A DNA stretch of 18,918 bases from CAZUVQ01 sp964623915 (GCA_964623915.1 CAZUVQ010000026.1:1-18918); one strand, 5' to 3'. Positions 7,521-17,534 are shown, counted from the first letter of the stretch. Notes: generated by a model from the sequence alone, not told the origin. Numbers and translations: made by a program.

Positions 7521-7544
7521 GTCTGTCACTCCAATTATAAAAGC

Positions 7545-9377
7545 TTATTCAGATAAAACAAACCCATATTTACAAAGAACAAGCCTGCCGTTTTGCTCAT
7601 GGCAACCACCATAAAAGACTATTTTTCCATATTCAGCCGGATAAATTTCATCTGTTAAATTGACTGTTGCGGTGAGGCTTCCTCTCTTAATTGTCAATAT
7701 TCCATTTTCTCCTGATGCTACTGTAAAACCGTCTTTTAACTCTTTTCTTGAGTTTTTCAATTTTCCAAGGCTTTTATAAAACGCTAAAAGCTCATGATTA
7801 ATATTGTCCCACGGGAAAAACCGTCTGTTAAATGGGTCTTCATAGCCTTCAAGGCCGGCTTCATCACCATAATAAATACAAGGACAGCCTGGCAGAATAA
7901 ACTGAATAAAAGCCGCTGCCTTTTCCTTTTTGATTGCAATTTCAAGTTCATCTTCTGAGAGCCTTTTATGTGCTTTTATACTTTTGTCATATTTACTGCT
8001 GCTGCCCAAAAGTGTTAAAATCCTCGGCGTATCATGCGTTGAGAGGCTATTCAACAAACTGTCAACACAAGGTTTTGGATAATTCTCACATAAAGTGTTG
8101 ATGCATTTTGCAAAATAATCTGCATTACCGCCGTTTAAATAATTTATTATACCATTTCTGAATGGATAATTCATCACAGAATCAAGCTCAGAATCGGCAA
8201 AATATCGTCTTCTTTTTCCGTAGCTTATTTTGTTTGAAGCATCCTCCCATACCTCGCCAATTACTATTGCAAAGGGTTTGATTTCTTTAACTCTTTTATG
8301 AAAAGCCGCAATAAATTCATCAGGCAACTCATCAGCCACATCAAGCCTGAAACCGTCAGCCCCCAAGTTAAGCCAATGCGCAATAACACTGTCCTCTCCA
8401 AAAATAATATAATCCATATAGCTTTCATCGAGCTCATTTGTACAAGGAAGTGTATCGACATCCCACCAATATGAATAGTCATCGGTTACAGGATTTTTAG
8501 AAAACCAACTTTTGTAAGGTGAATTCTCATTTGACAAAATACCTGTATCGAACCTGTTATTTCTATCAAAATAAATACTGTCAGACCCTGTATGCGAAAA
8601 TACACCATCTAAAATTATTTTAATATCTCGATTGTGCGCTTCATCGCAAAGCCTTACAAAATCCTTCTCACTGCCAAGCATCGGGTCAATTTTTTTATAA
8701 TCCGCAGTGTCGTATCTGTGGTTTGAATAAGCTAAAAATATGGGGTTTAAATAAATTGCACCAACGCCAAGCTCTTTAATATAATCAAGCTTTTCAGTTA
8801 TGCCGGCAAGGTTTCCGCCATAAAAATCATTGTTTATAATTTTTCCGTTTATATCCGGCAAATAATGCGGCGTGTCAGATTTATTATCGTGAACCCAAAA
8901 GGGTTTCATTTTATCCTCGGTAAGTTCCTTCCCATATATGTTAAACCTGTCAGGGAAAATCTGATAAAAAATTCTCCCGTAAAAATCATAAGGCGGAACA
9001 TAATTTTTATCGTAACAGGTTAATTGCCACTTTTCGCCCTCCTCCATATTGGTTTTATCATAATCAACACGAAAAAGCGAAAAAGTGGATTCCTCTGCTT
9101 CGATTACAAAATTATAAAAATATAGCCCTTGGCTAAACAGCGAAAAACTGACATCATATATCTCATAATCAATGTAACCGCCGTTTCTTTTAAAGGGCAC
9201 TTTGAGGGCAAAGCCGTCCTCGCCCTCAAGCTTTAAAAAAACTTTTTTTGTTTTACAGCTGCCTGGAATGTGGATTGACATTAATACGCATTCATCCGTT
9301 TTGATGCAGCCGAAAGGCTTTTTGTGTATTTCCGATTTGCTGTCAAATAAAATCCTCAATCCTACATCATTCCCCAT
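7545..9377 (-). CDS. Glycoside hydrolase family 13 enzyme, neopullulanase/alpha-amylase type, cytoplasmic
   Basis: The protein should hydrolyse alpha-1,4 and possibly alpha-1,6 bonds in glycogen-derived dextrins. It has 610 residues: an N-terminal beta-rich region (about 1-125) like those of neopullulanases, then a (beta/alpha)8 barrel. Conserved family regions are ILDGVFSHTG, GFRLDVADE with nucleophile D346, VIGEVWED with acid/base E375, and STHDT with D449. No signal peptide is present, so it acts inside the cell. The ATG at 9377 overlaps the end of glgP by 16 nt and has no clear ribosome site of its own; coupling to glgP or a TTG at 9359 are options. Its place directly after glgP suggests limit-dextrin degradation. 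Pullulanase, cyclomaltodextrinase and maltogenic amylase remain alternatives. Confidence 0.88.
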   Translation of the reverse strand: MGNDVGLRILFDSKSEIHKKPFGCIKTDECVLMSIHIPGSCKTKKVFLKLEGEDGFALKVPFKRNGGYIDYEIYDVSFSLFSQGLYFYNFVIEAEESTFSLFRVDYDKTNMEEGEKWQLTCYDKNYVPPYDFYGRIFYQIFPDRFNIYGKELTEDKMKPFWVHDNKSDTPHYLPDINGKIINNDFYGGNLAGITEKLDYIKELGVGAIYLNPIFLAYSNHRYDTADYKKIDPMLGSEKDFVRLCDEAHNRDIKIILDGVFSHTGSDSIYFDRNNRFDTGILSNENSPYKSWFSKNPVTDDYSYWWDVDTLPCTNELDESYMDYIIFGEDSVIAHWLNLGADGFRLDVADELPDEFIAAFHKRVKEIKPFAIVIGEVWEDASNKISYGKRRRYFADSELDSVMNYPFRNGIINYLNGGNADYFAKCINTLCENYPKPCVDSLLNSLSTHDTPRILTLLGSSSKYDKSIKAHKRLSEDELEIAIKKEKAAAFIQFILPGCPCIYYGDEAGLEGYEDPFNRRFFPWDNINHELLAFYKSLGKLKNSRKELKDGFTVASGENGILTIKRGSLTATVNLTDEIYPAEYGKIVFYGGCHEQNGRLVLCKYGFVLSE

Positions 9378-11773
9378 ATATTTTTTGCATATTCCGTCAC
9401 AGACCTGTCGGCGGAAAAAATACCTGCTTTAGCAATATTTATAAGAGACATCCCAAGAAAACGCTCACGGTTCATGTAAGCTTCAGATACCTCTCTCTGA
9501 GCTCTTACATAATCGTCAAAATCAGCAAGTGTCATATATGCATCTGCAACGCCAAAAGTATTTGTTATAAGTGATTTGGCTATATCATCAAATCTTGAAC
9601 CGAAGAAATCGGACATAAGCATTTGTATGATATCTCCAAGCTCGGGGTTTTGCCTCACATAATAAAGCGGGTCATATCCTCGCCTCCAAAGCTCCTCTAC
9701 CTCATTTGCACGAAGCCCGAAAAGGAACATGTTTTCATTGCCCACCTGTTCAAATATCTCAACATTGGCTCCGTCAAGCGTTCCTATTGTTACCGCACCG
9801 TTAATCATAAGCTTCATGTTGCCGGTTCCTGAGGCCTCTTTCCCCGCAATTGAAATCTGTTCCGAAATATCCGCTGCCGGAATAATAATTTCAGCAAGGG
9901 ATACCTTGTAATCCTCAATAAACACAACTTTGATTTTATCTCTTACCTGCTGGTCATTGTTTACAATATCAGAAACTGCCACAATAAGCCTTATAATCTG
10001 CTTTGCCATAAAATACCCTGCCGAAGCCTTGGCGGCAAAGATAAACGTTCTCGGCGGAATATCAAGCGAGGGATTATCTTTTATTGCTTTGTACATATGA
10101 ATAATCTGCAAAACATTCAGTAATTGGCGTTTATACTCATGCAGCCTTTTAATATGAACATCAAAAATCGAATACGGATTTATTTTTATGCCGTTGGCCT
10201 TTAAAATATAATCGGCAAGCCGTTCTTTGTTTTTATGCTTTATGTCATAAAGATTATCCAAAACAGCAGCGTCACCTTTATATTTTAGAAGGTTTTCAAG
10301 CTCCATACTGTTTTTCTTAAATCCCTTACCGATAAGCTCTGTAATTAGCTCTGTTAAGGCAGGGTTTGCCTGGCAAAGCCATCTTCTGTAAGCAATGCCG
10401 TTTGTTACGTTTATAAATCTTGTCTTGTCTATATTATAGTAATCCCTGAATATACTCTCTTCCAAAATTTTGGTGTGCAGCTTTGAAACACCGTTCACCT
10501 TATGGCATGCCGCAAGGCAAAGATTTGCCATTTTTATTTCACCGCCGGAGATTGCCGCCATATATTCAATTTTTGCGTAATCACCGGGATATATTTCCTG
10601 CAGGCGGATTAAAAGCCTTCTGTTGATTTCACATACAATCTGATATACACGGGGCAGTTGTTCACGGAAAAGATACTCACTCCAGTGTTCAAGTGCCTCA
10701 CTCATAACTGTGTGGTTAGTGTATGAGAGTGTTTTTGTTGTAATATCAAAGGCATCATCCCAGCTGTAATCATATTCATCAAGCAATATTCTCATAAGCT
10801 CGGGGACACAAAGGGCAGGATGAGTATCATTAATATGAATAGATACCTTTTCGGGCAAAGAATCAAGGCTTCCGTATTTTTTTATATGGGCAGCCAATAT
10901 GCTTTGCAGCGAAGCACTTACAAGTAAATACTGCTGTTTTAAGCGCAGTCTTTTGCCGCTGATATGGTCATCGGCAGGATATAACACCTTTGATATAACC
11001 TCTGCCATTGTATTGCTTTCAAGTGCTTTTACGTATTCGCCTCGTGAGAAGGCACCCATATCAAGCCTGTTAGCTGACTTTGCACTCCACAAAACAAGCT
11101 TGTTAACCGCCTTTGAATCATAGCCCGAAATTAACATATCATACGGAATTGCCGTAACTGATTTATAGTTGTGGTGAGATACATGAAATTTGTCATCCTC
11201 GTACCATTCCGATACTTCTCCCTCAAATTTTACCTCATAGCTTTCATCTTCCCTCGGCACAAGCCAAATGTCACCCAAATTTAGCCAGTCATCAGGAAAC
11301 TCCATCTGCCAGCCGTCAACTATTTTCTGACGAAATATTCCGAATTCATATCTGATAGAAAAGCCTGTCATTGGCATACCAATGCTTGTCATAGCATCCA
11401 TATAGCAGGATGCAAGCCTTCCCAAACCGCCGTTACCAAGACCTGCGTCAGGCTCCATTTTATACAGTTCTTCAATATCAACCCCATACTCACAAAGTAT
11501 ATCGGAAAATTTCTTTTCAAGCCCGAGATTAAAAAGGTTATTGTGAAGTGAAGTTCCTACAAGGAATTCCATTGACATATAATAGACCTGTTTTTTCTCT
11601 TTCTTTGTAAAGTCATCCTGATATGACTTTCTGTAAGTTGCAAGGATAATCCGAAGAACTATGCATATTGCCTTATATATCTGAATTTTAGATGCCTCTT
11701 TTAATTCACAACCGAATTTTCTCAATAGTGTTTCTTCTATAAGCTCAAGAATTTCTTCACTTTTTAAATCCAT
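9362..11773 (-). CDS. glgP: Glycogen/alpha-glucan phosphorylase
   Basis: GlgP uses phosphate to release glucose-1-phosphate from glycogen chain ends, with pyridoxal phosphate as cofactor. The 803-residue length is normal for this GT35 family. The signatures are YYMSMEFLVG (64-73), GLGNGGLGRLASC (111-123), HINDTHPAL (313-321) and the PLP site EASGTGNMKLMINGA, with the Schiff-base lysine at about 654. The ATG at 11773 has GAAGGGG 7 nt upstream, partly overlapping the glgA stop; the gap to glgA is 12 nt. It sits between glgA and the GH13 enzyme, the expected place for the degradative step of the operon. Confidence 0.97.
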   Translation of the reverse strand: MDLKSEEILELIEETLLRKFGCELKEASKIQIYKAICIVLRIILATYRKSYQDDFTKKEKKQVYYMSMEFLVGTSLHNNLFNLGLEKKFSDILCEYGVDIEELYKMEPDAGLGNGGLGRLASCYMDAMTSIGMPMTGFSIRYEFGIFRQKIVDGWQMEFPDDWLNLGDIWLVPREDESYEVKFEGEVSEWYEDDKFHVSHHNYKSVTAIPYDMLISGYDSKAVNKLVLWSAKSANRLDMGAFSRGEYVKALESNTMAEVISKVLYPADDHISGKRLRLKQQYLLVSASLQSILAAHIKKYGSLDSLPEKVSIHINDTHPALCVPELMRILLDEYDYSWDDAFDITTKTLSYTNHTVMSEALEHWSEYLFREQLPRVYQIVCEINRRLLIRLQEIYPGDYAKIEYMAAISGGEIKMANLCLAACHKVNGVSKLHTKILEESIFRDYYNIDKTRFINVTNGIAYRRWLCQANPALTELITELIGKGFKKNSMELENLLKYKGDAAVLDNLYDIKHKNKERLADYILKANGIKINPYSIFDVHIKRLHEYKRQLLNVLQIIHMYKAIKDNPSLDIPPRTFIFAAKASAGYFMAKQIIRLIVAVSDIVNNDQQVRDKIKVVFIEDYKVSLAEIIIPAADISEQISIAGKEASGTGNMKLMINGAVTIGTLDGANVEIFEQVGNENMFLFGLRANEVEELWRRGYDPLYYVRQNPELGDIIQMLMSDFFGSRFDDIAKSLITNTFGVADAYMTLADFDDYVRAQREVSEAYMNRERFLGMSLINIAKAGIFSADRSVTEYAKNIWGMM

Positions 11774-11785
11774 TTCCTATCCCCT

Positions 11786-13219
11786 TCAAGTTATTTCTTT
11801 GTATAGGTCAATATATTCCATAGATGGTTTGTCCCAACTGCTGTCGGTTTTTATCAGCTTTTTAATGAGTTTTGACAGTTTATCCTTATCCTCATGATAA
11901 AAAGCTATGGCTCTGTCTATTGCGCCTAACATATCATGAGCATTATATCCTTTAAACGTAAAGCCTTTTCCTTCGAGTGTCACAACATTAAGTGGCGGTA
12001 CAGTGTCAACAAGACCGCCCGTTTCCCTGACTATGGGTATAGTGCCGTAACGCATTGCAATGAGCTGTGCTAAGCCGCAGGGTTCACTTTTAGATGGCAT
12101 AAGGAAAATATCCGCTCCCGCATAAATCCGGTTTGCAAGGCATGTGTCAAATTTAATGTTTATGCTCATTTTTTCGCTGTTTGCATACTGTAAGTTTCTG
12201 AATAAATCCTCAAATTCCTTGTCGCCTGTACCTAAAACAACAAACTGAATATCCCTTGCTATTATGTCACCAATGACATATTTTACAAGCTCAAGTCCTT
12301 TATGCCCCACAAGCCTTCCTATCATTGCAACCACAGGAACATTCTCTCTTTCGGGCAGCCCAAGCTCACGCTGTAGTGCTTGTTTACAGACTGCTTTCCC
12401 CGATATATCATTTGCCGAATAATTCTTTTCAAGGCAATTATCTGTCTTGGGGTTATAAAGTAATGTGTTTATGCCATTTACTATGCCTCTTATTTTTTCA
12501 CCGTTTTCTGAAAGAATACCTTCAAGCCCATGAGCGTAATAAGCATTTCTTATTTCAAACGAATATGTCTTTGAAACTGTTGTTATTCTATCCGCTGTTA
12601 CAATGGCGGATTTCATAAGGTTTACACAGTCACCTAAGTGCAAAACAGGCATGTATTTTTCGTCAAGTCCTAATATCTCCTCCATAAAAGAATCTGGCAC
12701 TTGCCCCTGATATTCAATGTTATGAATAGTGAACACCGTTTTTATTTTTGCGTAGAGTTCACTGTTGCGATAAAAAGCATTCAGTAAAACTGGTATGGCT
12801 GCTGTCTGCCAGTCATTACAGTGAATTATATCTGGAACAAAATCTATATATTGAATACTGTCAAGAACTGCTTTACAAAAATAGGCAAATCTCTCGCCGT
12901 CGTCATAATACCCATATAAATCATCCCTATTAAAGTAGTATTCGTTATCAATAAAATAATATATTAATTTCTTATTTTTTGATACTGCCTTAAAAAGGCC
13001 TACATAAATGTTGCGCCATGAAAGTGTTGTTTTAAAATCCTTTACTAATTCTATGCAAAAATCGGATTCAAATTTAATTTTTTTATAATAGGGCAGAAAA
13101 ACACATACCTCATCGTCTGTTTTTTTACATATTTCTGCCGGCAACGCTTCCATAACATCGCCTAATCCACCTGTTTTAATATACGGTGCCGCCTCGCTTG
13201 CAGCAAACAAAATTTTCAT
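11786..13219 (-). CDS. glgA: Glycogen synthase (ADP-glucose)
   Basis: GlgA transfers glucose from ADP-glucose to growing alpha-1,4-glucan chains. The 477-residue GT5 protein has the KTGGL substrate-binding motif at 15-19, the HNIEYQG segment after the first Rossmann domain, and the C-terminal MPSKSEPCGL and RETGGL motifs that bind the nucleotide sugar. The start ATG at 13219 overlaps the glgD stop in an ATGA arrangement, so the two are probably translationally coupled. Confidence 0.97.
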   Translation of the reverse strand: MKILFAASEAAPYIKTGGLGDVMEALPAEICKKTDDEVCVFLPYYKKIKFESDFCIELVKDFKTTLSWRNIYVGLFKAVSKNKKLIYYFIDNEYYFNRDDLYGYYDDGERFAYFCKAVLDSIQYIDFVPDIIHCNDWQTAAIPVLLNAFYRNSELYAKIKTVFTIHNIEYQGQVPDSFMEEILGLDEKYMPVLHLGDCVNLMKSAIVTADRITTVSKTYSFEIRNAYYAHGLEGILSENGEKIRGIVNGINTLLYNPKTDNCLEKNYSANDISGKAVCKQALQRELGLPERENVPVVAMIGRLVGHKGLELVKYVIGDIIARDIQFVVLGTGDKEFEDLFRNLQYANSEKMSINIKFDTCLANRIYAGADIFLMPSKSEPCGLAQLIAMRYGTIPIVRETGGLVDTVPPLNVVTLEGKGFTFKGYNAHDMLGAIDRAIAFYHEDKDKLSKLIKKLIKTDSSWDKPSMEYIDLYKEIT

Positions 13220-14331
13220 ATAGTTTCGCCCTTTCTCACTATTATCGGCGAAGATATTGCGCCTATGAGCTTTGTGCCTTCTGTTATAGTCACATCTTTG
13301 TCAATAATTGCATTTTCCAAAGTCGCATTCTTGCCGATATTTGAGCCCTGCATTACAATTGAATTGGTGATTTTTGCACCAATACCAATTTTCACATCTC
13401 GAAATACAATACTGTGCTGTACGGTGCCACAAATCAGGCAACCATCTGCTATAACACAATCGGAAATACATGATTTATCCGAATAAAATGTAGGTGCTTC
13501 ATCACGAACCTTTGTGTATATGGGCGTTTCGCTCAAAAAGAGGTCTGCCCTTATATTTTTATCTAAAAGCGATAAACTGTTTCTGAAATATGAAAGCACA
13601 TCCATATTGCGCAGAGCAACACCGGAAAAATCACAAATATTTATGCTTATATTGTTTTTGTTGAACTCTTCAAGTAAATATTCTCTTTCAAAATGATGCT
13701 TTCCGTGAGCAACACTTTCTTCAATAACCTTTATTAATTGTTTTCTGTCAATAATAAAAATCCCAAGACCGGCATACATATCATCGTCCGCACAACTTTT
13801 CACAACAGCGTCCACTGCTTTCATAGTACTGTCAGATTTTAGCAGCAAATCATATTTTATTGAAGAATTTGCACTTACCTTTGATGATATAACCGTTATG
13901 TCACAACCTGATTCCACGTGTTGCTCAACATATTCCTCAAGGTCAATATTGCAAAGAGTTGTGCTGTCCATCATAACAATATAATCATGGTCAATCTTGC
14001 TGAAAAAGGACATAGCCACACTCAGAGCTTCTAACTTTCCCCTGTATATGCTTGTCTGACCGGTCAAAAAAGGCGGAAGAATAAATAAACCTCCATTTTT
14101 TCTGTCAAGGTCCCATTCAGCACAGTTTCCAAGGTGGTCCATAAGTGACTGATAATTATATTTTGTTATAAGCCCGATATGAGTAATTCCTGAATTTACC
14201 ATGTTAGAAAGAGCAAAATCAATTTGCCTGTATCTTCCTCCGAAGGGTAGGGATGCAACAGTCCTATTTCTCGTCAATTCTCCGAATGCCTTATCATAAA
14301 TATTGGAAAAAATAATACCTGCTACCTTCAA
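13216..14331 (-). CDS. glgD: GlgD, regulatory-type subunit of glucose-1-phosphate adenylyltransferase
   Basis: GlgD is the GlgC paralogue that forms hetero-oligomers with GlgC in Firmicutes and raises ADP-glucose pyrophosphorylase activity. The 371-residue protein keeps the fold (LPFGGRYRQIDFALSN, GITHIGLITKY, C-terminal left-handed beta-helix hexapeptides). It has lost the catalytic GGxGxR loop, replaced by IIFSNIYDKAF near the N-terminus, and the SADH-type aspartate segment reads MMDSTTL. That pattern marks a non-catalytic or weakly catalytic subunit. The start is a TTG at 14331 with a strong AAGGAGGG site 5 nt upstream (14337-14344). It follows glgC after 39 nt and overlaps glgA by 4 nt. 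Confidence 0.95.
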   Translation of the reverse strand: MKVAGIIFSNIYDKAFGELTRNRTVASLPFGGRYRQIDFALSNMVNSGITHIGLITKYNYQSLMDHLGNCAEWDLDRKNGGLFILPPFLTGQTSIYRGKLEALSVAMSFFSKIDHDYIVMMDSTTLCNIDLEEYVEQHVESGCDITVISSKVSANSSIKYDLLLKSDSTMKAVDAVVKSCADDDMYAGLGIFIIDRKQLIKVIEESVAHGKHHFEREYLLEEFNKNNISINICDFSGVALRNMDVLSYFRNSLSLLDKNIRADLFLSETPIYTKVRDEAPTFYSDKSCISDCVIADGCLICGTVQHSIVFRDVKIGIGAKITNSIVMQGSNIGKNATLENAIIDKDVTITEGTKLIGAISSPIIVRKGETI

Positions 14332-14370
14332 AGTGACCCTCCTTAATTTTTATTGTAAGAGCTGCCCTCA

Positions 14371-15558
14371 TCATATTATTTCAGATGCTTCTATTCTACA
14401 GCTATCTTCTACTTTTTTGTCTTTGCCAATAACGGTTATACCTTTAGTTTTACTGTTTTTTTCGGGGATTTCCCCAACAATAGCATCTCTTCCGATAACA
14501 ACATTCTGACCTACTATTGAATAATTTATTTTTGAACCTCGTTTTATTGTGGAATCGGGCATCACTATACTATGTTTAATTATTGCATCTTCTTCAACTA
14601 CACAGCCTGTTGAAATAACAGAGTTTTCCAATAATCCGTAAATTTCACAGCCTTCTGCGACAAAAGAATTTTTGATAACAGCAGAAGGTGCTATGTAGCT
14701 TGCAGGTTTAGCATAGTTTCTCGCATAGATTTTAAACTTTACATCTTTAAGCCTGAACTCACAGCCACTTCCCAATAGGTCCATATTTGCTTCCCATAAG
14801 CTTTCAATTGTACCCACATCTTTCCAATAACCGTCAAAAAGATATGCGAATACTCTCTGGTCATCTGCTATTAGATTGGGAATTATATTCTTACCAAAAT
14901 CATGGTCTGATTGTTTTTTGGAATCATCTTCTGTTAGATATTTTTTCAATGCGCACCAGTCAAAAACATAAATGCCCATTGAAGCTTTGGTGCTTTTTGG
15001 ATTTTCAGGTTTTTCTTCAAACTCATAAACAGAACCGTCAGGATTTAAATTCATTATACCGAATCTTGATGCTTCTTCAATAGGCACATCAATAACAGCA
15101 ATAGTGCAGACAGCATTTTTTTTCTTATGAAAATCAAGCATTCTTGAATAGTCCATTTTATAAATATGATCAGCAGAAAGAATGATTACATAAGAAGGGT
15201 TGTATTGTTCTATGAAATGGAAGTTCTGAAAAACAGCATTTGCCGTACCTTTATACCATTCAGAATTTTTGCTCTTGACATATGGCGGCAGAATACGTGC
15301 GCCGCCGAAATTTCTGTTAAGCCCCCAAGGCTGACCGTTGCCGATATATTCGTTTAACTCAAGGGGCATATACTGCGTTAAAATACCGACAGTATCAATT
15401 CCTGAATTTACACAATTGGATAAGGGGAAGTCTATAATCCTGTATTTGCCTCCGAAAGGGATTGCCGGCTTAGCCGTATTCTCCGTGAGGACCGAAAGCC
15501 TTGAACCCTGACCACCTGCCAGGAGCATTGCGATACATTCTTTACCTTTTTTTGCCAT
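14371..15558 (-). CDS. glgC: Glucose-1-phosphate adenylyltransferase GlgC
   Basis: GlgC makes ADP-glucose and pyrophosphate from glucose-1-phosphate and ATP, the committed step of bacterial glycogen synthesis. The 395-residue protein has the catalytic loop GGQGSR (15-20), the KPAIPFGGKYRIIDFPLSN segment, and the SADHIYKMDY motif with catalytic Asp near 130. C-terminal hexapeptide repeats form the beta-helix domain. All catalytic features missing from GlgD are present here. The ATG at 15558 has GGAGG 7 nt upstream. It starts 28 nt after glgB. Confidence 0.97.
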   Translation of the reverse strand: MAKKGKECIAMLLAGGQGSRLSVLTENTAKPAIPFGGKYRIIDFPLSNCVNSGIDTVGILTQYMPLELNEYIGNGQPWGLNRNFGGARILPPYVKSKNSEWYKGTANAVFQNFHFIEQYNPSYVIILSADHIYKMDYSRMLDFHKKKNAVCTIAVIDVPIEEASRFGIMNLNPDGSVYEFEEKPENPKSTKASMGIYVFDWCALKKYLTEDDSKKQSDHDFGKNIIPNLIADDQRVFAYLFDGYWKDVGTIESLWEANMDLLGSGCEFRLKDVKFKIYARNYAKPASYIAPSAVIKNSFVAEGCEIYGLLENSVISTGCVVEEDAIIKHSIVMPDSTIKRGSKINYSIVGQNVVIGRDAIVGEIPEKNSKTKGITVIGKDKKVEDSCRIEASEII

Positions 15559-15586
15559 ACCTCTTCCTCCCCTAAAAAATATTATA

Positions 15587-17455
15587 TTACATTTTTTCTA
15601 TTTTATAATACGTGGTAGACATTTTTGGTACCCGAAGACTTATGGAATAGTCGTAACCGTGCATTCCCTCTCGTCTGCTTTTTACTGTACGCAGAGGCAA
15701 TCCACTGCCTCCATATTTTTTAAAGTCACTTGACATAATAGGTCTATATTTTGCATAATATGGAACGCCTATTTTATAATCAACTCTTGTTACAGGGCAG
15801 AAATTGCAAATGGCAATGATTTCATCACCGTCTGAACTTATTCTGCGGAAAGCAATAACACTTTGATCCCTGTCATCTGAAGTTATCCATGCAAAACCAT
15901 TCCAGTCAGTATCGTTTTCCCAAAGGCTTGGATTTTCAAGATAAAAATGATTTAAGTCACGCGTGTAATCCTGCATTTTTTTATGCTTTTCAAATTCAAG
16001 CAGCATCCAGTCAAGTTCCTTTGAGTAGTCCCACTCTATAAACTGAGCAAATTCATTTCCCATAAACATCAGTTTTTTCCCGGGGTGTGTCATCATATAT
16101 CCGTAAAAAGCACGAAGGTTTGCAAACTTATCATCATAATCTCCGGGCATTTTCTCTATCATTGAGCATTTCCCATGTACCACCTCGTCATGCGATAACG
16201 GAAGCATATAATTTTCCGAAAACGCATATGTAAGTGAGAAGGTAATGTGCTCGTGAATACCTTTACGGAATAGGGGATCTTTTGACATATAAGTCAGCAT
16301 ATCATTCATCCAGCCCATGTTCCACTTAAAATTAAATCCGAGGCCGCCCACGTTGCCGGGTTTTGTGACAAGCGGAAATGCAGTTGATTCTTCAGCTATC
16401 ATCATTACACCGGGCTTGAAGCGGAAGCTTTCCCTGTTTAATGTCCTCAAAAATTCAATTGCTTCAATGTTTTTATTGTCACCATATTTGTTTCTGCGCC
16501 AGAAACTGTCTTGCCTACCGTAATCAAGGTAAATCATTGATGCAACCGCATCAACTCGTATTCCGTCAACGTGATAATTATCAAGCCAATACAAAACATT
16601 TGAAACGAGAAATGATATTACCTCATTTTTCTTGAAATTAAAAATCCTTGTCTCCCAGTCCGGATGCTCATTCATAACTTTATCGTCGGATTCATAAAGG
16701 CAGCTGCCGTCAAACTCATACAATCCATTTTCGTCTTTGGGAAAATGAGCCCCCACCCAATCAAGAATCACACCAATACCTGCCTTATGGCATTTGTTGA
16801 CAAAGGACATAAAATCTTTTGGCGTACCGTATCTTGAAGTGGGCGCATAGTATCCTGTTACCTGATAGCCCCATGACGGGTCATACGGGTATTCTCCAAG
16901 CGGCATTAATTCGATATGTGTGTAGCCCATATATAAAACGTAATCAATAAGGCTGTCCGCGGCATCTTCATAATTTAAGTAATGACCGTCAGAATGGTTT
17001 TTCCATGAGCCCAAATGAACCTCGTAGATATTTACTGGTTTTTTCAGTATATTTGAATTATTAGTTTTTTTAATATACTCATCATCTTCCCATAAAAAGC
17101 CTTCAATATCATAAACTTTACTTGCATTTTCAGGCCTTGTGCACATATGAGTACCGTAAGGATCACTTTTAAAAATAAATCCGCCGTCTTTTTTTTCTAT
17201 ATAATACTTGTAATTATCAAAAATTTTAGCTTCGGGGAGAACCTGTTCATATACGCCAAAACCTATGTTTTTCATTGGTTTAGTGTCTGTATTCCAGTCA
17301 TTAAAATCGCCGCATAGACGAACGGATTCTGCATTTGGTGCCCATACCCTGAAAACAAACCCACCATCACATTTGTGGCAACCAAACACATCATAGGAAC
17401 GAAAATTTTCACCTCTGACAAACAATTCAAGCTCATCCCTGATTAGTTTTTGCAT
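15587..17455 (-). CDS. glgB: 1,4-alpha-glucan branching enzyme
   Basis: GlgB cuts an alpha-1,4 chain and rejoins it through alpha-1,6 bonds to make glycogen branches. The 622-residue GH13 protein has an N-terminal CBM48 domain (about 20-110, with FRVWAPNAESVRLCGDFNDW) and a barrel with VNIYEVHLGSW, VDGIRVDAVASM (nucleophile D302), MMIAEEST (acid/base E355) and LSHDEVVHGK (D423). The short N-terminus, without the extra N1 domain of E. coli GlgB, fits Firmicute enzymes. The ATG at 17455 has GAGGTG a few nucleotides upstream. It is the first gene of the cluster, directly behind the sigma-A promoter. Confidence 0.97.
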   Translation of the reverse strand: MQKLIRDELELFVRGENFRSYDVFGCHKCDGGFVFRVWAPNAESVRLCGDFNDWNTDTKPMKNIGFGVYEQVLPEAKIFDNYKYYIEKKDGGFIFKSDPYGTHMCTRPENASKVYDIEGFLWEDDEYIKKTNNSNILKKPVNIYEVHLGSWKNHSDGHYLNYEDAADSLIDYVLYMGYTHIELMPLGEYPYDPSWGYQVTGYYAPTSRYGTPKDFMSFVNKCHKAGIGVILDWVGAHFPKDENGLYEFDGSCLYESDDKVMNEHPDWETRIFNFKKNEVISFLVSNVLYWLDNYHVDGIRVDAVASMIYLDYGRQDSFWRRNKYGDNKNIEAIEFLRTLNRESFRFKPGVMMIAEESTAFPLVTKPGNVGGLGFNFKWNMGWMNDMLTYMSKDPLFRKGIHEHITFSLTYAFSENYMLPLSHDEVVHGKCSMIEKMPGDYDDKFANLRAFYGYMMTHPGKKLMFMGNEFAQFIEWDYSKELDWMLLEFEKHKKMQDYTRDLNHFYLENPSLWENDTDWNGFAWITSDDRDQSVIAFRRISSDGDEIIAICNFCPVTRVDYKIGVPYYAKYRPIMSSDFKKYGGSGLPLRTVKSRREGMHGYDYSISLRVPKMSTTYYKIEKM

Positions 17456-17534
17456 TAAAGCACCTCTTGTACATTCAATAAATTAATTATGCCTTGAAAA
17501 AGCATATTTTAATCCTATTATATCTATTTACTAA

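Noticed and set aside
7534..7539. Perfect TATAAT (minus strand) just before ligA, a possible internal promoter
   Set aside because: The only -35 at about the right distance is TTGTTT with 16-bp spacing. The predicted start would fall after the GGAG ribosome site, so the RNA could not be translated normally.
13216..15558. glgC and glgD as a recent tandem duplication
   Set aside because: The two proteins are related but strongly diverged, with GlgD lacking the catalytic loop. This is the normal ancient paralogue pair of Firmicutes.
17480..17500. CATAATTA upstream of glgB as a sigma-E -10, expected from the Bacillus subtilis operon
   Set aside because: It matches the consensus poorly after the first four bases and has no fitting -35, while a near-consensus sigma-A promoter lies just upstream.
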